From Acidobacteriota bacterium (GTDB lineage Bacteria; Acidobacteriota; Terriglobia; Acidiferrales; UBA7541): a DNA stretch of 34,993 nt. This document shows, one piece after another, positions 1-7,566 of this stretch. Made by a program: the position numbers and the translations under genes. Under the pieces are notes generated by a model. It saw nothing but the letters and a program-made list of their open reading frames with translations. It was not told the origin of the DNA and searched no databases. The number at the start of each line of letters is the position of its first letter. Positions within the stretch are counted from its first letter, which is position 1. Where the stretch lies: NCBI GenBank assembly GCA_003223245.1, contig QHYI01000137.1:1-34993 (forward strand), in the 5' to 3' direction.

Positions 1-243
1 TTTCTTGAACTTCTCCTGGAGTCGTTCCAACTCACGCCGCAAAAAATTTAGCGAGGATCGGGGAAGGCTCGAGCCGCGGAGTTTCGCAGCAACTCGTCGA
101 GCGGTGCTCGCAATCATCCAGCGTAAGCTAACTCATTCTCCGGAATTTGTCCAGCCCAGAGATCTGAACTGTTACCCGCTTTCACTGTTCGCCTGTCTCC
201 TGTGACGCCCGATGCGAAAGCTGCGGTGTTCGCCCGACGAATC

Positions 244-357
244 TCAAGGCGAATTCCGGTGCCAGCGACCGTAGTTCGGCATATCGGCGACCACATCAAA
301 AATCGTTTCGGCAGGACCGTGGATTTCACTCGTGAAACGCAGGTTAATCAGGACCTG
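244..357 (-). pseudogene. Relic of an SRPBCC (polyketide cyclase/START-like) protein
   Basis: Read on the minus strand this stretch gives an N-terminal SRPBCC-like segment: LRFTSEIHGPAETIFD, then VVADMPNYGRW, ending at a TGA (246-244). The pattern 'bAPaEtVFdlvADlpNYgrW' is the usual start of small SRPBCC family proteins. Downstream, in another minus-strand frame (to about position 114), weak family-like text continues (AAFASGVT...), and the minus strand of bases 1-60 reads RRELERLQEKF, which could be a C-terminal helix. No single frame joins these pieces and several stops intervene, so I call it a decayed gene. Recognition rests on one segment only. Confidence 0.45.
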
Positions 358-585
358 ATTGTGAATCGAGAGGTTTCTAAGGTATGCTTCGCCCCCATGA
401 ACGCCCTGGTTAACACTTCGACCGTGGAAACGAACCGCGAGAGAGTTGGTCGGCGCTGGTACGTTGCGAGGCTATTCACAGCATTGATTGGCGCTTTCGG
501 TTTCGGTCTTCAACTTGCCAGTCAAGGTTGGAGCCGAAGCGGCATTGCCATTGCCACTGTACAATCACAAAAAAGGAAAACAACC

Positions 586-972
586 ATGAGCCAGCAAGGC
601 CGAATACTCGGCATCGGTGGAATCTTCTTCAAGTCCGCGAATCAGCAACAAATGAAGGAGTGGTACGCAAAACATCTCGGCTTCGCGGATAGCGGCCATG
701 GTGTCATGCTGCCGTGGCGTGAAAAAGACAATCCTGAAAGTGAGCAGATGACGATCTGGAGCATTTTCCCCGGCAACACCAAATACTTCGAGCCCAGCCA
801 AGCCTCATTCATGGTGAACTACATCGTCGACGACCTCGAAGTACTGGTCGATCGCTTAGCGAAAGAAGGCGTCCGCATCGATCCTAAGCGCCAAGACGAA
901 AGCTACGGTCGCTTCGCCTGGATATACGATCCCGACGGTAACAAAATCGAACTGTGGCAGCCGCTCCATTAA
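586..972 (+). CDS. VOC family protein (glyoxalase/bleomycin-resistance fold)
   Basis: A 128-residue single-domain vicinal-oxygen-chelate protein. It starts with a beta strand (ILGIGGIFFKSAN), has the typical 'WYAKHLGF' segment near residues 26-33, and ends with the hallmark YDPDGNKIELWQP motif, where Glu (about residue 122) is the usual metal ligand. The open frame extends upstream to 202, but the ATG at 586 preceded by AAAAGGAAAACAACC is the natural start and gives the normal family length. Proteins of this type range from lyases and dioxygenases to antibiotic-binding proteins, and the substrate cannot be told here. It stands alone, 85 bases ahead of the permease gene, and may share its transcript. 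Confidence 0.85.
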   Translation: MSQQGRILGIGGIFFKSANQQQMKEWYAKHLGFADSGHGVMLPWREKDNPESEQMTIWSIFPGNTKYFEPSQASFMVNYIVDDLEVLVDRLAKEGVRIDPKRQDESYGRFAWIYDPDGNKIELWQPLH

Positions 973-1057
973 CAAAGACTCCGTCGATCGCCGCGAAACG
1001 TTTCCGAAATCCTGGCCAGCTTGTACTCTGCATCTTAGGCAAGGGACGGGAGGTAGT

Positions 1058-3475
1058 ATGGAAACGCTGATTCAGGACTTGCGTTACGGTCTGCGTATGT
1101 TGGTGAAGAACTGGAAGCTGGCCTCGATTGCGGCATTTTCGCTGTCTGTCGCAATGGCCGTCAGTGTCGCGGGGCTCAGTGTCTTCAACGGGATCATGCT
1201 TCGTCCGCCAGTTGCGACAGCGCCGGACCGACTGGTCACCATCTATACGGCCTCGCCAACGAGCGAGTTCGACGGCGTTTCGTATCCGGATTACAAATAC
1301 TATCGCGACAGCAGTCATTCGTTTTCCGCTATGGCGGCTTTCCCCAACGGAATATCGTTGCGCCACATGACTCACGGCGACCGCGATGAAACAGGAATGG
1401 TAGAAGCAGCCTCCGACAATTATTTTTCGGTGATGGGTATTCGGCCACTTCTCGGCCAACTCTTCGCTCCTGGCGACGATGAAAAGAAAACGCCGGCGGC
1501 GGTTTTGAGTTACTCCTGTTGGAAACGATGGGGCGCGGACCCGGAAATCGTTGGCAAAACGGTGGTCGTGAACGGGCAAGCCCTCGTGATCGAGGGCGTC
1601 ACGCCAAAAGATTTCAATGGCGTTGTCTTTGGGTTCCGTGCAGACATTCTCACCACGCTGGATTCGCAAGCTTTAACGGACCGCGATGCTCGGTTACTTA
1701 CCTTGATCGGTCGCCTGAGCCCTGGCGTGTCGCGGCAACGCGCTAGCGCAGACATGCGGGCGTTGTCGGGGCAACTTGCGGCAGCCTATCCCCAAGCGGA
1801 CAAAGACCACGTCGCCGTTCTAGCTCCTGCGACCGCCCTGCCGCCTGATTGGCGGTCCACCGCAAAACTTATATCCGGCGTGCTGATGGCCATCGTTTTG
1901 ATGGTTTTGCTCATCGCCTGCGCCAATGTCGCCAACCTTCTCCTAGGTCTAGCGACCGGCCGAAGGCAGGAGATTCTGATCCGCGCGGCGCTCGGGGCGG
2001 CGCGCCGAAGGCTGATTCGCCAGCTTCTTACTGAAAGCGCCATTCTTTGTGCCGTGGGTGGTATGGGCGGCTTTCTTCTTGCCTCCGCAGCGCTCGCCGG
2101 ATTTTCACAATTCAAAGTCCCAAATTCAATCGTTGGCACCTTCACTCTCGCGGCTAATTTCCGAACGAATGGAACTGTTCTGGCTATGACGTTGGTTTTG
2201 ATTCTTATCTCCACCTTAGTGACAGGGTTGGCGCCTGCTCTCTACGCCTCCTCGGCGAACGTCGCCGGTGCGTTGAGCGGCGAGGCCGTAGTCTGCGGCA
2301 CGCGCAAAGGTGTCATCCGAAATGCACTCGTGATGATTCAGGTTGCCCTCTGCACGCTGGTAGTGGTCGGCGTTGGATTGTGCCTCCGCAGCTTGCACAA
2401 TCTACAGAATGTCCACCTGGGTTTTTCGCCGCAAAACCTTGTTGCCGTGATGATTGATACGCAATCCAGCGGCTTCTCAGAAGCGCAGGGACTAAATTTA
2501 TATGGAGAACTGAAGCAGTCGGCTTCGCAGCTCTATGGCGTCGAAGCAAGCTCTCTCGCGCTGGAATTTCCATTGATTGACGACCCATGGCCGCCCGATG
2601 AGGTAAACATAGAGAGTGTACGCGGCGGCTTGCAACAAAAGGTTCAAATCGCTGGTAATATTGTCGACGGCAGCTATTTCGCGACTCTCGGAATTCCTCT
2701 CCTTGCCGGACGCACGTTCGATTCTTCGGATTCGAAAAACACTCCTGAAGTCGTGGTCATCAATCACAACTTGGCGGCGAGGTATTGGCCCGGCGAAAAT
2801 CCAATCGGCAGGCAGATGCGCATCCAGAATGGCAATCGTGTGGTCACCGTGGTCGGTGTTGCAGGCGACGGCAAGTACGGCTCATTGGATGAGCCGATGC
2901 ATCCGGTCATCTACTATGCGCTGAGCCAGCATTACCTGCCACAATTACTACTGATTGTTCACACCCAAAGTAATTCGCGTCTCTGGGCGCAGCCAGTATC
3001 TCAGATGGTTCGGAACCTTGGCATAAGAGTCGATACTCCACCGTTCACATCCGATGATGTGATGCGTTTTACGCTTTTGGTCCCACTTCTCACGCTGCGC
3101 GTGGTCAGCGGTCTTGGTGCGCTCGCCCTGATGCTCGCGATTTTCGGACTCTATGGAGCTATCTTCTATTCTGTAAATGAACGGAAGAAGGAGATCGGCA
3201 TCCGCGTCGCGTTGGGTGCTCAGCCATTTCGTTTGGTTAAGCTGTTTTTGCGGCAATCCGGGATCATTTCCGCCGTGGGGGTGTCGATTGGATTGCTGCT
3301 GGGAATTGCCGCAACGATTCTCTGTAGGTCTCAGTTCTACGAAATCCATGCTGTCGAGCTGCATGTTCTCATACCGGTTGCGCTTGCGATGACGCTGATC
3401 TCGACTGCCATTGCTTTCCTTGCCGCTTGGCCCTGGATAAAAGTAAGTCCCCTCGAAGCGATACGTCATACATGA
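1058..3475 (+). CDS. ADOP-type ABC transporter permease (MacB/FtsX-like, duplicated)
   Basis: An 805-residue acidobacterial duplicated orphan permease. The N-terminus (METLIQDLRYGLRMLVKN) is the ADOP hallmark, followed by a first membrane segment (about residues 17-41), a MacB_PCD periplasmic domain, and a first FtsX domain near residues 265-400 with the signature RQEILIRAALGAARRRLIRQ. A second periplasmic domain and a second FtsX domain follow, the last carrying NERKKEIGIRVALGAQ near residue 710. Length and order match intact family members. No ATPase or membrane-fusion gene lies beside it, as is typical for 'orphan' ADOPs, so a partner ATPase would be encoded elsewhere. Family members are thought to act as MacB-like exporters or mechanotransmitters; the cargo is unknown. 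The ATG follows GGGAGGTAGT, a good ribosome-binding site. Confidence 0.93.
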   Translation: METLIQDLRYGLRMLVKNWKLASIAAFSLSVAMAVSVAGLSVFNGIMLRPPVATAPDRLVTIYTASPTSEFDGVSYPDYKYYRDSSHSFSAMAAFPNGISLRHMTHGDRDETGMVEAASDNYFSVMGIRPLLGQLFAPGDDEKKTPAAVLSYSCWKRWGADPEIVGKTVVVNGQALVIEGVTPKDFNGVVFGFRADILTTLDSQALTDRDARLLTLIGRLSPGVSRQRASADMRALSGQLAAAYPQADKDHVAVLAPATALPPDWRSTAKLISGVLMAIVLMVLLIACANVANLLLGLATGRRQEILIRAALGAARRRLIRQLLTESAILCAVGGMGGFLLASAALAGFSQFKVPNSIVGTFTLAANFRTNGTVLAMTLVLILISTLVTGLAPALYASSANVAGALSGEAVVCGTRKGVIRNALVMIQVALCTLVVVGVGLCLRSLHNLQNVHLGFSPQNLVAVMIDTQSSGFSEAQGLNLYGELKQSASQLYGVEASSLALEFPLIDDPWPPDEVNIESVRGGLQQKVQIAGNIVDGSYFATLGIPLLAGRTFDSSDSKNTPEVVVINHNLAARYWPGENPIGRQMRIQNGNRVVTVVGVAGDGKYGSLDEPMHPVIYYALSQHYLPQLLLIVHTQSNSRLWAQPVSQMVRNLGIRVDTPPFTSDDVMRFTLLVPLLTLRVVSGLGALALMLAIFGLYGAIFYSVNERKKEIGIRVALGAQPFRLVKLFLRQSGIISAVGVSIGLLLGIAATILCRSQFYEIHAVELHVLIPVALAMTLISTAIAFLAAWPWIKVSPLEAIRHT

Positions 3476-3923
3476 GAAGTCGGAATGACGGTGACTTGCG
3501 AATATACCCCGCAGTGGGTCTCCAGAAATGAGCTTCTGCCCCCGAGTTGCGGCTCCATTCGATGGTCAGGTCCCGAGAAGTGGGGTTCACGGACAAGTGG
3601 CCGATGCAACGGTTTCAAGCCGGCCATTAGTTGGCGTGCTCCTCTCCTCCGGAATCTCACTTCTCCGCGACCACTGTCACACGTCCACTGAGGTGTCGTG
3701 AACGAGAGTTTCGTTTTGCGCCGGCGCAGGCCGATGGCCGATGAAGAATTGCCATTCAGCTAGAGTTCATTGCCGATGGATATGGTGGTAAACCCACAGA
3801 CAGGCGAGGGGGAGGATGCCTAACCATAGATCTACTAGCGCGTGATAGATTCTAGTGGAGACCTAGACGATTTTGGGAGTGTTGATCACGAGCGTTCTCC
3901 CAAGCCGGAAATTCCACTTCCAT
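3476..3923. other. Intergenic stretch with one copy of a dispersed repeat
   Basis: No convincing gene. Open frames here are short and arginine/serine-rich shadows. It contains the 30-base element at 3571-3600 that recurs at 17721-17750 (27 of 30 bases identical). No terminator with a T-run was seen after the permease gene. Confidence 0.6.
3571..3600 (+). repeat. Dispersed repeat A, copy 1
   Basis: The 30 bases match 17721-17750 at 27 positions by eye, with a common core GAAGTGGGGTTC. Both copies are in gene-free DNA and in the same orientation, about 14 kb apart. It could be the end of a mobile element or a fragment of a repeated ORF; I could not identify it. Confidence 0.6.
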
Positions 3924-4967
3924 ATGAGGAGATACCAATTCGCTGCGGTGGGATTTCTGGCGATCTTGCCTCTCCTCGCCGCATACGTGGGAGCCTCCAT
4001 CGGTGGAGGAATTCTCCACCCGATGCGCTTGAATCGGATGCGGTTGGACGAGACTCAGGCGATGCTTGCTCGCACAGGCGCGACGAAAGAGGATTTCACT
4101 GCGGCGGCGACCGACGGCGTCCAGTTGCGCGGTTGGAAAGTCCGTCCGCCGGCGCCGAATGGCGACTGGGTGCTCCTCTACCACGGCGTTTCAGACAATT
4201 GCACCGGCGACATCGGCCATGCGGAATTCCTGCTTCGTCATGGATACAGCCTCGTGATGATGGACGCACGCGCCCACGGTGAGAGCGGCGGCGATATGGC
4301 CACGTACGGCTGGAAGGAGCGCCATGACACAGTCGCCGTCACCAACGTTCTCTATTCCAGCGAGAAGGTCCGGCATCTTTACGCGCTCGGTGTCTCCATG
4401 GGCGCTGCCATCGCGTTGCAGTCCGCCGCCATCGAGCCACGAATCGAAGCCGTTGTCGCCGAAGCTCCGTTTGCAAATCTGCGAGAAGTCAGTTACGACT
4501 ACGCCGGTCTGCACGCCGGCTCCTGGCTCGGAAAATCTCTCTTCCGTCCCGCATCCATGGCAGCAATGCATTCCGTCGAGAAAGAAGGCGGGTTCAAGCC
4601 AGAAGACGTCTCGCCGGAACAAGCGGTGGCCGAGAGGCCACTTCCGGTTCTATTGATCTGCGGCACCCGCGATTCCACCATCCCCTGCCGGCACTCCCGG
4701 CGAGTCTATAAAGCAGCCACGGGTCCGAAAGAATTCTGGATAGTGCGGGGAGCGGGCCCGCCGCCCTGGGTGCAGCACCGGCAGAGTACGAGACGCGCGT
4801 CGTCAGCTTCTTCGGAAAGTATCCCGCGAGTCCCAGTTCAAGTGCCCTATAAGTCGAAACCGGACAGGTCTGCCGGTCCATTTCCCGCTGGATTCCACTT
4901 CGGCGAGTACGCTGTTTACCAAGCGCTGAAGAGAAACGAACCGCCTTTTTGCTGGAAGAGGGGATAA
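3924..4967 (+). CDS. Alpha/beta hydrolase with frameshifted C-terminus (catalytic His lost)
   Basis: An exported or membrane-anchored alpha/beta hydrolase of the BAAT/DUF-type 'fermentation-respiration switch' class. Residue 1 is the ATG at 3924, giving an N-terminal hydrophobic segment (FAAVGFLAILPLLAAYVG). The oxyanion region LLYHGVSDN, the nucleophile elbow GVSMGA (Ser about 158) and the acid CGTRDSTIP (Asp about 250) are present. The family's final 'GAGH' histidine is absent: the frame reads RGAG then PPPWV. Inserting one base between 4758 and 4760 restores GAGHAALGAAPAEYE... and a stop at 4850-4852. The present frame therefore runs 115 bases too far with an arginine/proline/serine-rich tail. 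It is probably a recently broken gene or an assembly error. An upstream TTG at 3873 is possible but less likely. Confidence 0.8.
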   Translation: MRRYQFAAVGFLAILPLLAAYVGASIGGGILHPMRLNRMRLDETQAMLARTGATKEDFTAAATDGVQLRGWKVRPPAPNGDWVLLYHGVSDNCTGDIGHAEFLLRHGYSLVMMDARAHGESGGDMATYGWKERHDTVAVTNVLYSSEKVRHLYALGVSMGAAIALQSAAIEPRIEAVVAEAPFANLREVSYDYAGLHAGSWLGKSLFRPASMAAMHSVEKEGGFKPEDVSPEQAVAERPLPVLLICGTRDSTIPCRHSRRVYKAATGPKEFWIVRGAGPPPWVQHRQSTRRASSASSESIPRVPVQVPYKSKPDRSAGPFPAGFHFGEYAVYQALKRNEPPFCWKRG

Positions 4968-4994
4968 GATGAGACCCAACACGCGAGGTTACTC

Positions 4995-5738
4995 ATGAAC
5001 AGAACTGTCGCTTGTCTACTCGTTTTTCTTGCTTTATCCACCGCCGCTCTTTGTCAGAGTTCCTCGTACTACAAGGCCATCCAGAAAGGTGCCCCTACCC
5101 AGATTCAACCCAAGCAGTTCAAGGAGATGGAAGAAGCCGCGCTGAAAGAGTACTCCCGGCCTGAACCATACGAATTGCTAGCAACTTCCTTCGGGAACAC
5201 GACGGAAAAAGTATGGGCTCTGATTTACGGGGAAGTGTTCTGCAATCTATCGTCCGACAAGGGGCACGTGAGCCAGGTGGGCGCTTTGATGTTTGAATGG
5301 TACGACAAGGCTATCTTCGTCAAAGGTACCAGTGTGTCCGCGAATCTCACCGAAAACGCTGAGGCCCCGCAAAAGCAGCCCCCGTTCGAGCCGCAATTCG
5401 AGATAGCCTTTCTGATGGGCGCTGTTCCATTTGGGAGCGACGTCAAGCCCCTTACCATCCACAAGGTGTGCGACATTCGCAAGAATCAGCTAGCGCTCTT
5501 AGCGCAGAAGAAAATCGCAGCAAATGACTTGAGTCGCTGGCAACAGGCCGTCATAACGGCAGGCCACTTTGAGGCTTACAACTATTGGCTCTTTCAGATC
5601 GCACGTCCTGACGAGGTTAGTCAGTGGCTTGCCCAGCATCAAACTCAATTTCGAGCTTGGCTAGATTGGCAGAACCGGAACAAATTCATGGTCTCCTCGC
5701 CGAATTTTCAGAGGCTCTATATCGTTCGTGCTCGGTAA
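4995..5738 (+). CDS. Exported protein of unknown function
   Basis: A 247-residue protein with a clear Sec signal peptide (MNRTVACLLVFLALSTAALC, cleavage probably after ALC or LCQ). The C of ALCQSS is not in a canonical lipobox, so lipoprotein status is doubtful. The mature part is mixed, with aromatic-rich helices near the C-terminus (FEAYNYWLFQ, FRAWLDWQNRN). I recognise no domain or catalytic motif. The start ATG follows GCGAGGTTACTC. It lies 27 bases after the end of the frameshifted hydrolase frame on the same strand and could be co-transcribed with it. The codon and amino-acid pattern looks like true coding sequence, unlike the arginine-rich shadow frames around it. Confidence 0.75.
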   Translation: MNRTVACLLVFLALSTAALCQSSSYYKAIQKGAPTQIQPKQFKEMEEAALKEYSRPEPYELLATSFGNTTEKVWALIYGEVFCNLSSDKGHVSQVGALMFEWYDKAIFVKGTSVSANLTENAEAPQKQPPFEPQFEIAFLMGAVPFGSDVKPLTIHKVCDIRKNQLALLAQKKIAANDLSRWQQAVITAGHFEAYNYWLFQIARPDEVSQWLAQHQTQFRAWLDWQNRNKFMVSSPNFQRLYIVRAR

Positions 5739-5817
5739 GAGTTTCTTTCCGACGGACGTCCTTTCGACTGGCCCAAGTCCCGATTTGTGGCGTACTCGGA
5801 GAAGTGCAGGTCACGGG

Positions 5818-5842
5818 CCAGAAACGGGGTTTGAGGAGATCA
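5818..5842 (+). repeat. Dispersed repeat B, copy 1
   Basis: The 25 bases match 16245-16269 at 23 positions (core GAAACGGGGTT, then GAGGAGATCA). Same orientation, both in gene-free DNA about 10.4 kb apart. The origin is unknown. Confidence 0.55.
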
Positions 5843-6161
5843 TAGCGCGAGCGGGATTCGGTTACGCCAGACTTCCCCCAACCGGACTTCTAGGGCGTCT
5901 CAGCAACTTTAGCCTTTTAGGAACAGACACAGAGTCTTTCTCTCGCCGAAAGTGAGATCCCATTCTCGCTGCCGAAGGCAGGGCGGTCCCTCTCTCCGCC
6001 CAGGGCGAATCTAACATGGAGATTCTTTATTCGTCTCGGGAGCAGACCGTCAGAGTAGCACTCGACCCGCGAGGAGTTTTGGCGTCAGTATTTGAGAACC
6101 GAATATTGCGCTGACGCTCCGAGGCATAAACACATTACTTGCAGTAAGATGACGCCATGGT

Positions 6162-6197
6162 TTTCAGGACTAGGAGTCTGTATTTCACAGACTGAAA
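6162..6197. promoter_or_regulatory. Perfect palindrome upstream of the alginate-lyase gene
   Basis: AGTCTGT (6175-6181), five-base spacer ATTTC, ACAGACT (6187-6193): a perfect inverted repeat with 7-base arms. An outer TTTCAG (6162-6167) can also pair with CTGAAA (6192-6197). It lies about 60-90 bases before the ATG at 6253, so an operator or a 5' leader hairpin is plausible. The symmetry is seen directly; the function is inferred. Confidence 0.4.
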
Positions 6198-6252
6198 CTA
6201 CAGTGCAGGATCTCTCGCTCACTGTGACCAGTTCGCGTGCTACATACCAGCG

Positions 6253-7566
6253 ATGAGTCTACTAACGCGGAGAGCATTTTGTGTTTCTGCAGGTTTCGCA
6301 GCCGCTACGCTCAAGATGCCACGCCTTGCATTCGGCGATGAGCGTGAGCGCGATATGCCGGATCTTGCAAAGATTGATCGGCGGCGAATCCTCAAGGCGG
6401 CGGATCGCTACCTCGAGCAACCACCGATAACAATCACGGCGTTCTCAAGTCCGCGGAGTGCGGGCGGGCTGCACGATTATTTTTCCGAGGGCGATTATTG
6501 GTGGCCCGATCCAAAAAATCCTTCTGGGCCGTATATCCGTCGTGATGGCATGTCCAACCCGGACAATTTCCTGGCTCACAGACACGCGCTGATTCGGTTA
6601 AGTATTCAGGTCCCTGCGTTGAGCGCGGCATGGGTTCTCACGCACGACAGGCGATTCGCGCGGCATGCTGTGAGCCATTTACGAGCGTGGTTTCTCGATC
6701 CTGGAACGCTCATGCATGCAAACCTTCAGTACGCCCAGGCAATTCATGGTGTAACCACAGGGCGTGGGACCGGAATTATTGACACCATTCATCTGGTGGA
6801 AGTCGTCCGCTCCATCCCGGTACTGGAAAAAGCTCGCGCTCTCTCTACTCCGGAAACGCGCGGCCTGCGCAAGTGGTTCGCCGACTATCTGGATTGGATG
6901 ATGACTTCCAAGAACGGCCAGGAGGAGCGCGACGCGAAGAATAATCACGGAACCTGTTGGCTGATGCAAGTGTCGGAGTTCGCGGCGTTTACGGGCAACA
7001 AGGAGTTAACAGGGTTTTACCAAAAAAGATTCAAGGAAGTCATCGTGCCAGAGCAGATTGCTGAGAATGGCAGTTTCCCTCGAGAACTTAGTCGCACGAA
7101 ACCTTATGGTTACTGCCTTTTCAATCTGGATGCGATGTCCACCGTTTGCCAAATTCTCTCAACGCCGGAGAATAATCTTTTCACCTATTCGCTTCCAGAT
7201 GGCCGAGGTTTCGCGAAAGCGATGGCCTTTATGTTTCCCTTCATCGCTGATAAGAAGGCGTGGCCATATACGCATGATGTCGAATACTTCGCGGCTTGGC
7301 CGGTGCGACAGCCCAGCCTCTTATTTGCGGGAATCGCACTTTCGAAACCTGAATATTTCGCTGCCTGGAGCAAACTGAATCCTGATCCGACTGTGGAAGA
7401 AATCATTCGCAACTATCCCATACGTCAGCCGCTGCTTTGGGTGCCCGCAGGAGTGCAATCTTGGAACAAACTTGAGACGTCCTCGATTCGAACGTCGCGG
7501 AAAGGCGCCGACGTCATTTCGTTGGCGAAAAACGGGCGAGCAAACCGCCGCCTCCTCGCAAACTGA
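6253..7566 (+). CDS. Alginate-lyase-family polysaccharide lyase, Tat-exported
   Basis: A 437-residue protein of the alginate lyase superfamily (Pfam Alginate_lyase, alpha/alpha-toroid lyases such as PL5 and PL38-like enzymes). It opens with a twin-arginine signal (LTRRAFCVSAGF) and a hydrophobic stretch, so export via Tat is likely. The segment SEGDYWWPDPKNPSGPYIRRDG near residues 75-96 is typical of the subgroup, and KNNHGTCW near residues 230-237 is the expected catalytic Asn/His site. Such enzymes cleave uronate-containing polysaccharides by beta-elimination; the exact substrate (alginate, glucuronan or other) is not decidable. No strong ribosome-binding site precedes the ATG. Its 3' end overlaps the end of the convergent GH97 gene by 53 bases. 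It belongs with the neighbouring glycan-use genes. Confidence 0.85.
   Translation: MSLLTRRAFCVSAGFAAATLKMPRLAFGDERERDMPDLAKIDRRRILKAADRYLEQPPITITAFSSPRSAGGLHDYFSEGDYWWPDPKNPSGPYIRRDGMSNPDNFLAHRHALIRLSIQVPALSAAWVLTHDRRFARHAVSHLRAWFLDPGTLMHANLQYAQAIHGVTTGRGTGIIDTIHLVEVVRSIPVLEKARALSTPETRGLRKWFADYLDWMMTSKNGQEERDAKNNHGTCWLMQVSEFAAFTGNKELTGFYQKRFKEVIVPEQIAENGSFPRELSRTKPYGYCLFNLDAMSTVCQILSTPENNLFTYSLPDGRGFAKAMAFMFPFIADKKAWPYTHDVEYFAAWPVRQPSLLFAGIALSKPEYFAAWSKLNPDPTVEEIIRNYPIRQPLLWVPAGVQSWNKLETSSIRTSRKGADVISLAKNGRANRRLLAN

Larger units (their letters stand above)
5739..6252. other. Upstream region of the alginate-lyase gene, no gene seen
   Basis: Holds no plausible gene. It contains one copy of dispersed repeat B (5818-5842), an inverted repeat with 7-base arms GCGTCAG/CTGACGC (6082-6088 and 6111-6117), and a perfect palindrome at 6175-6193 close to the next gene. 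Confidence 0.6.

Noticed and set aside
202-585. Upstream extension of the VOC protein frame to a 256-residue form
   Set aside because: The added 128 residues are arginine-rich and match no family, while the ATG at 586 has a ribosome-binding site and gives the normal VOC length.
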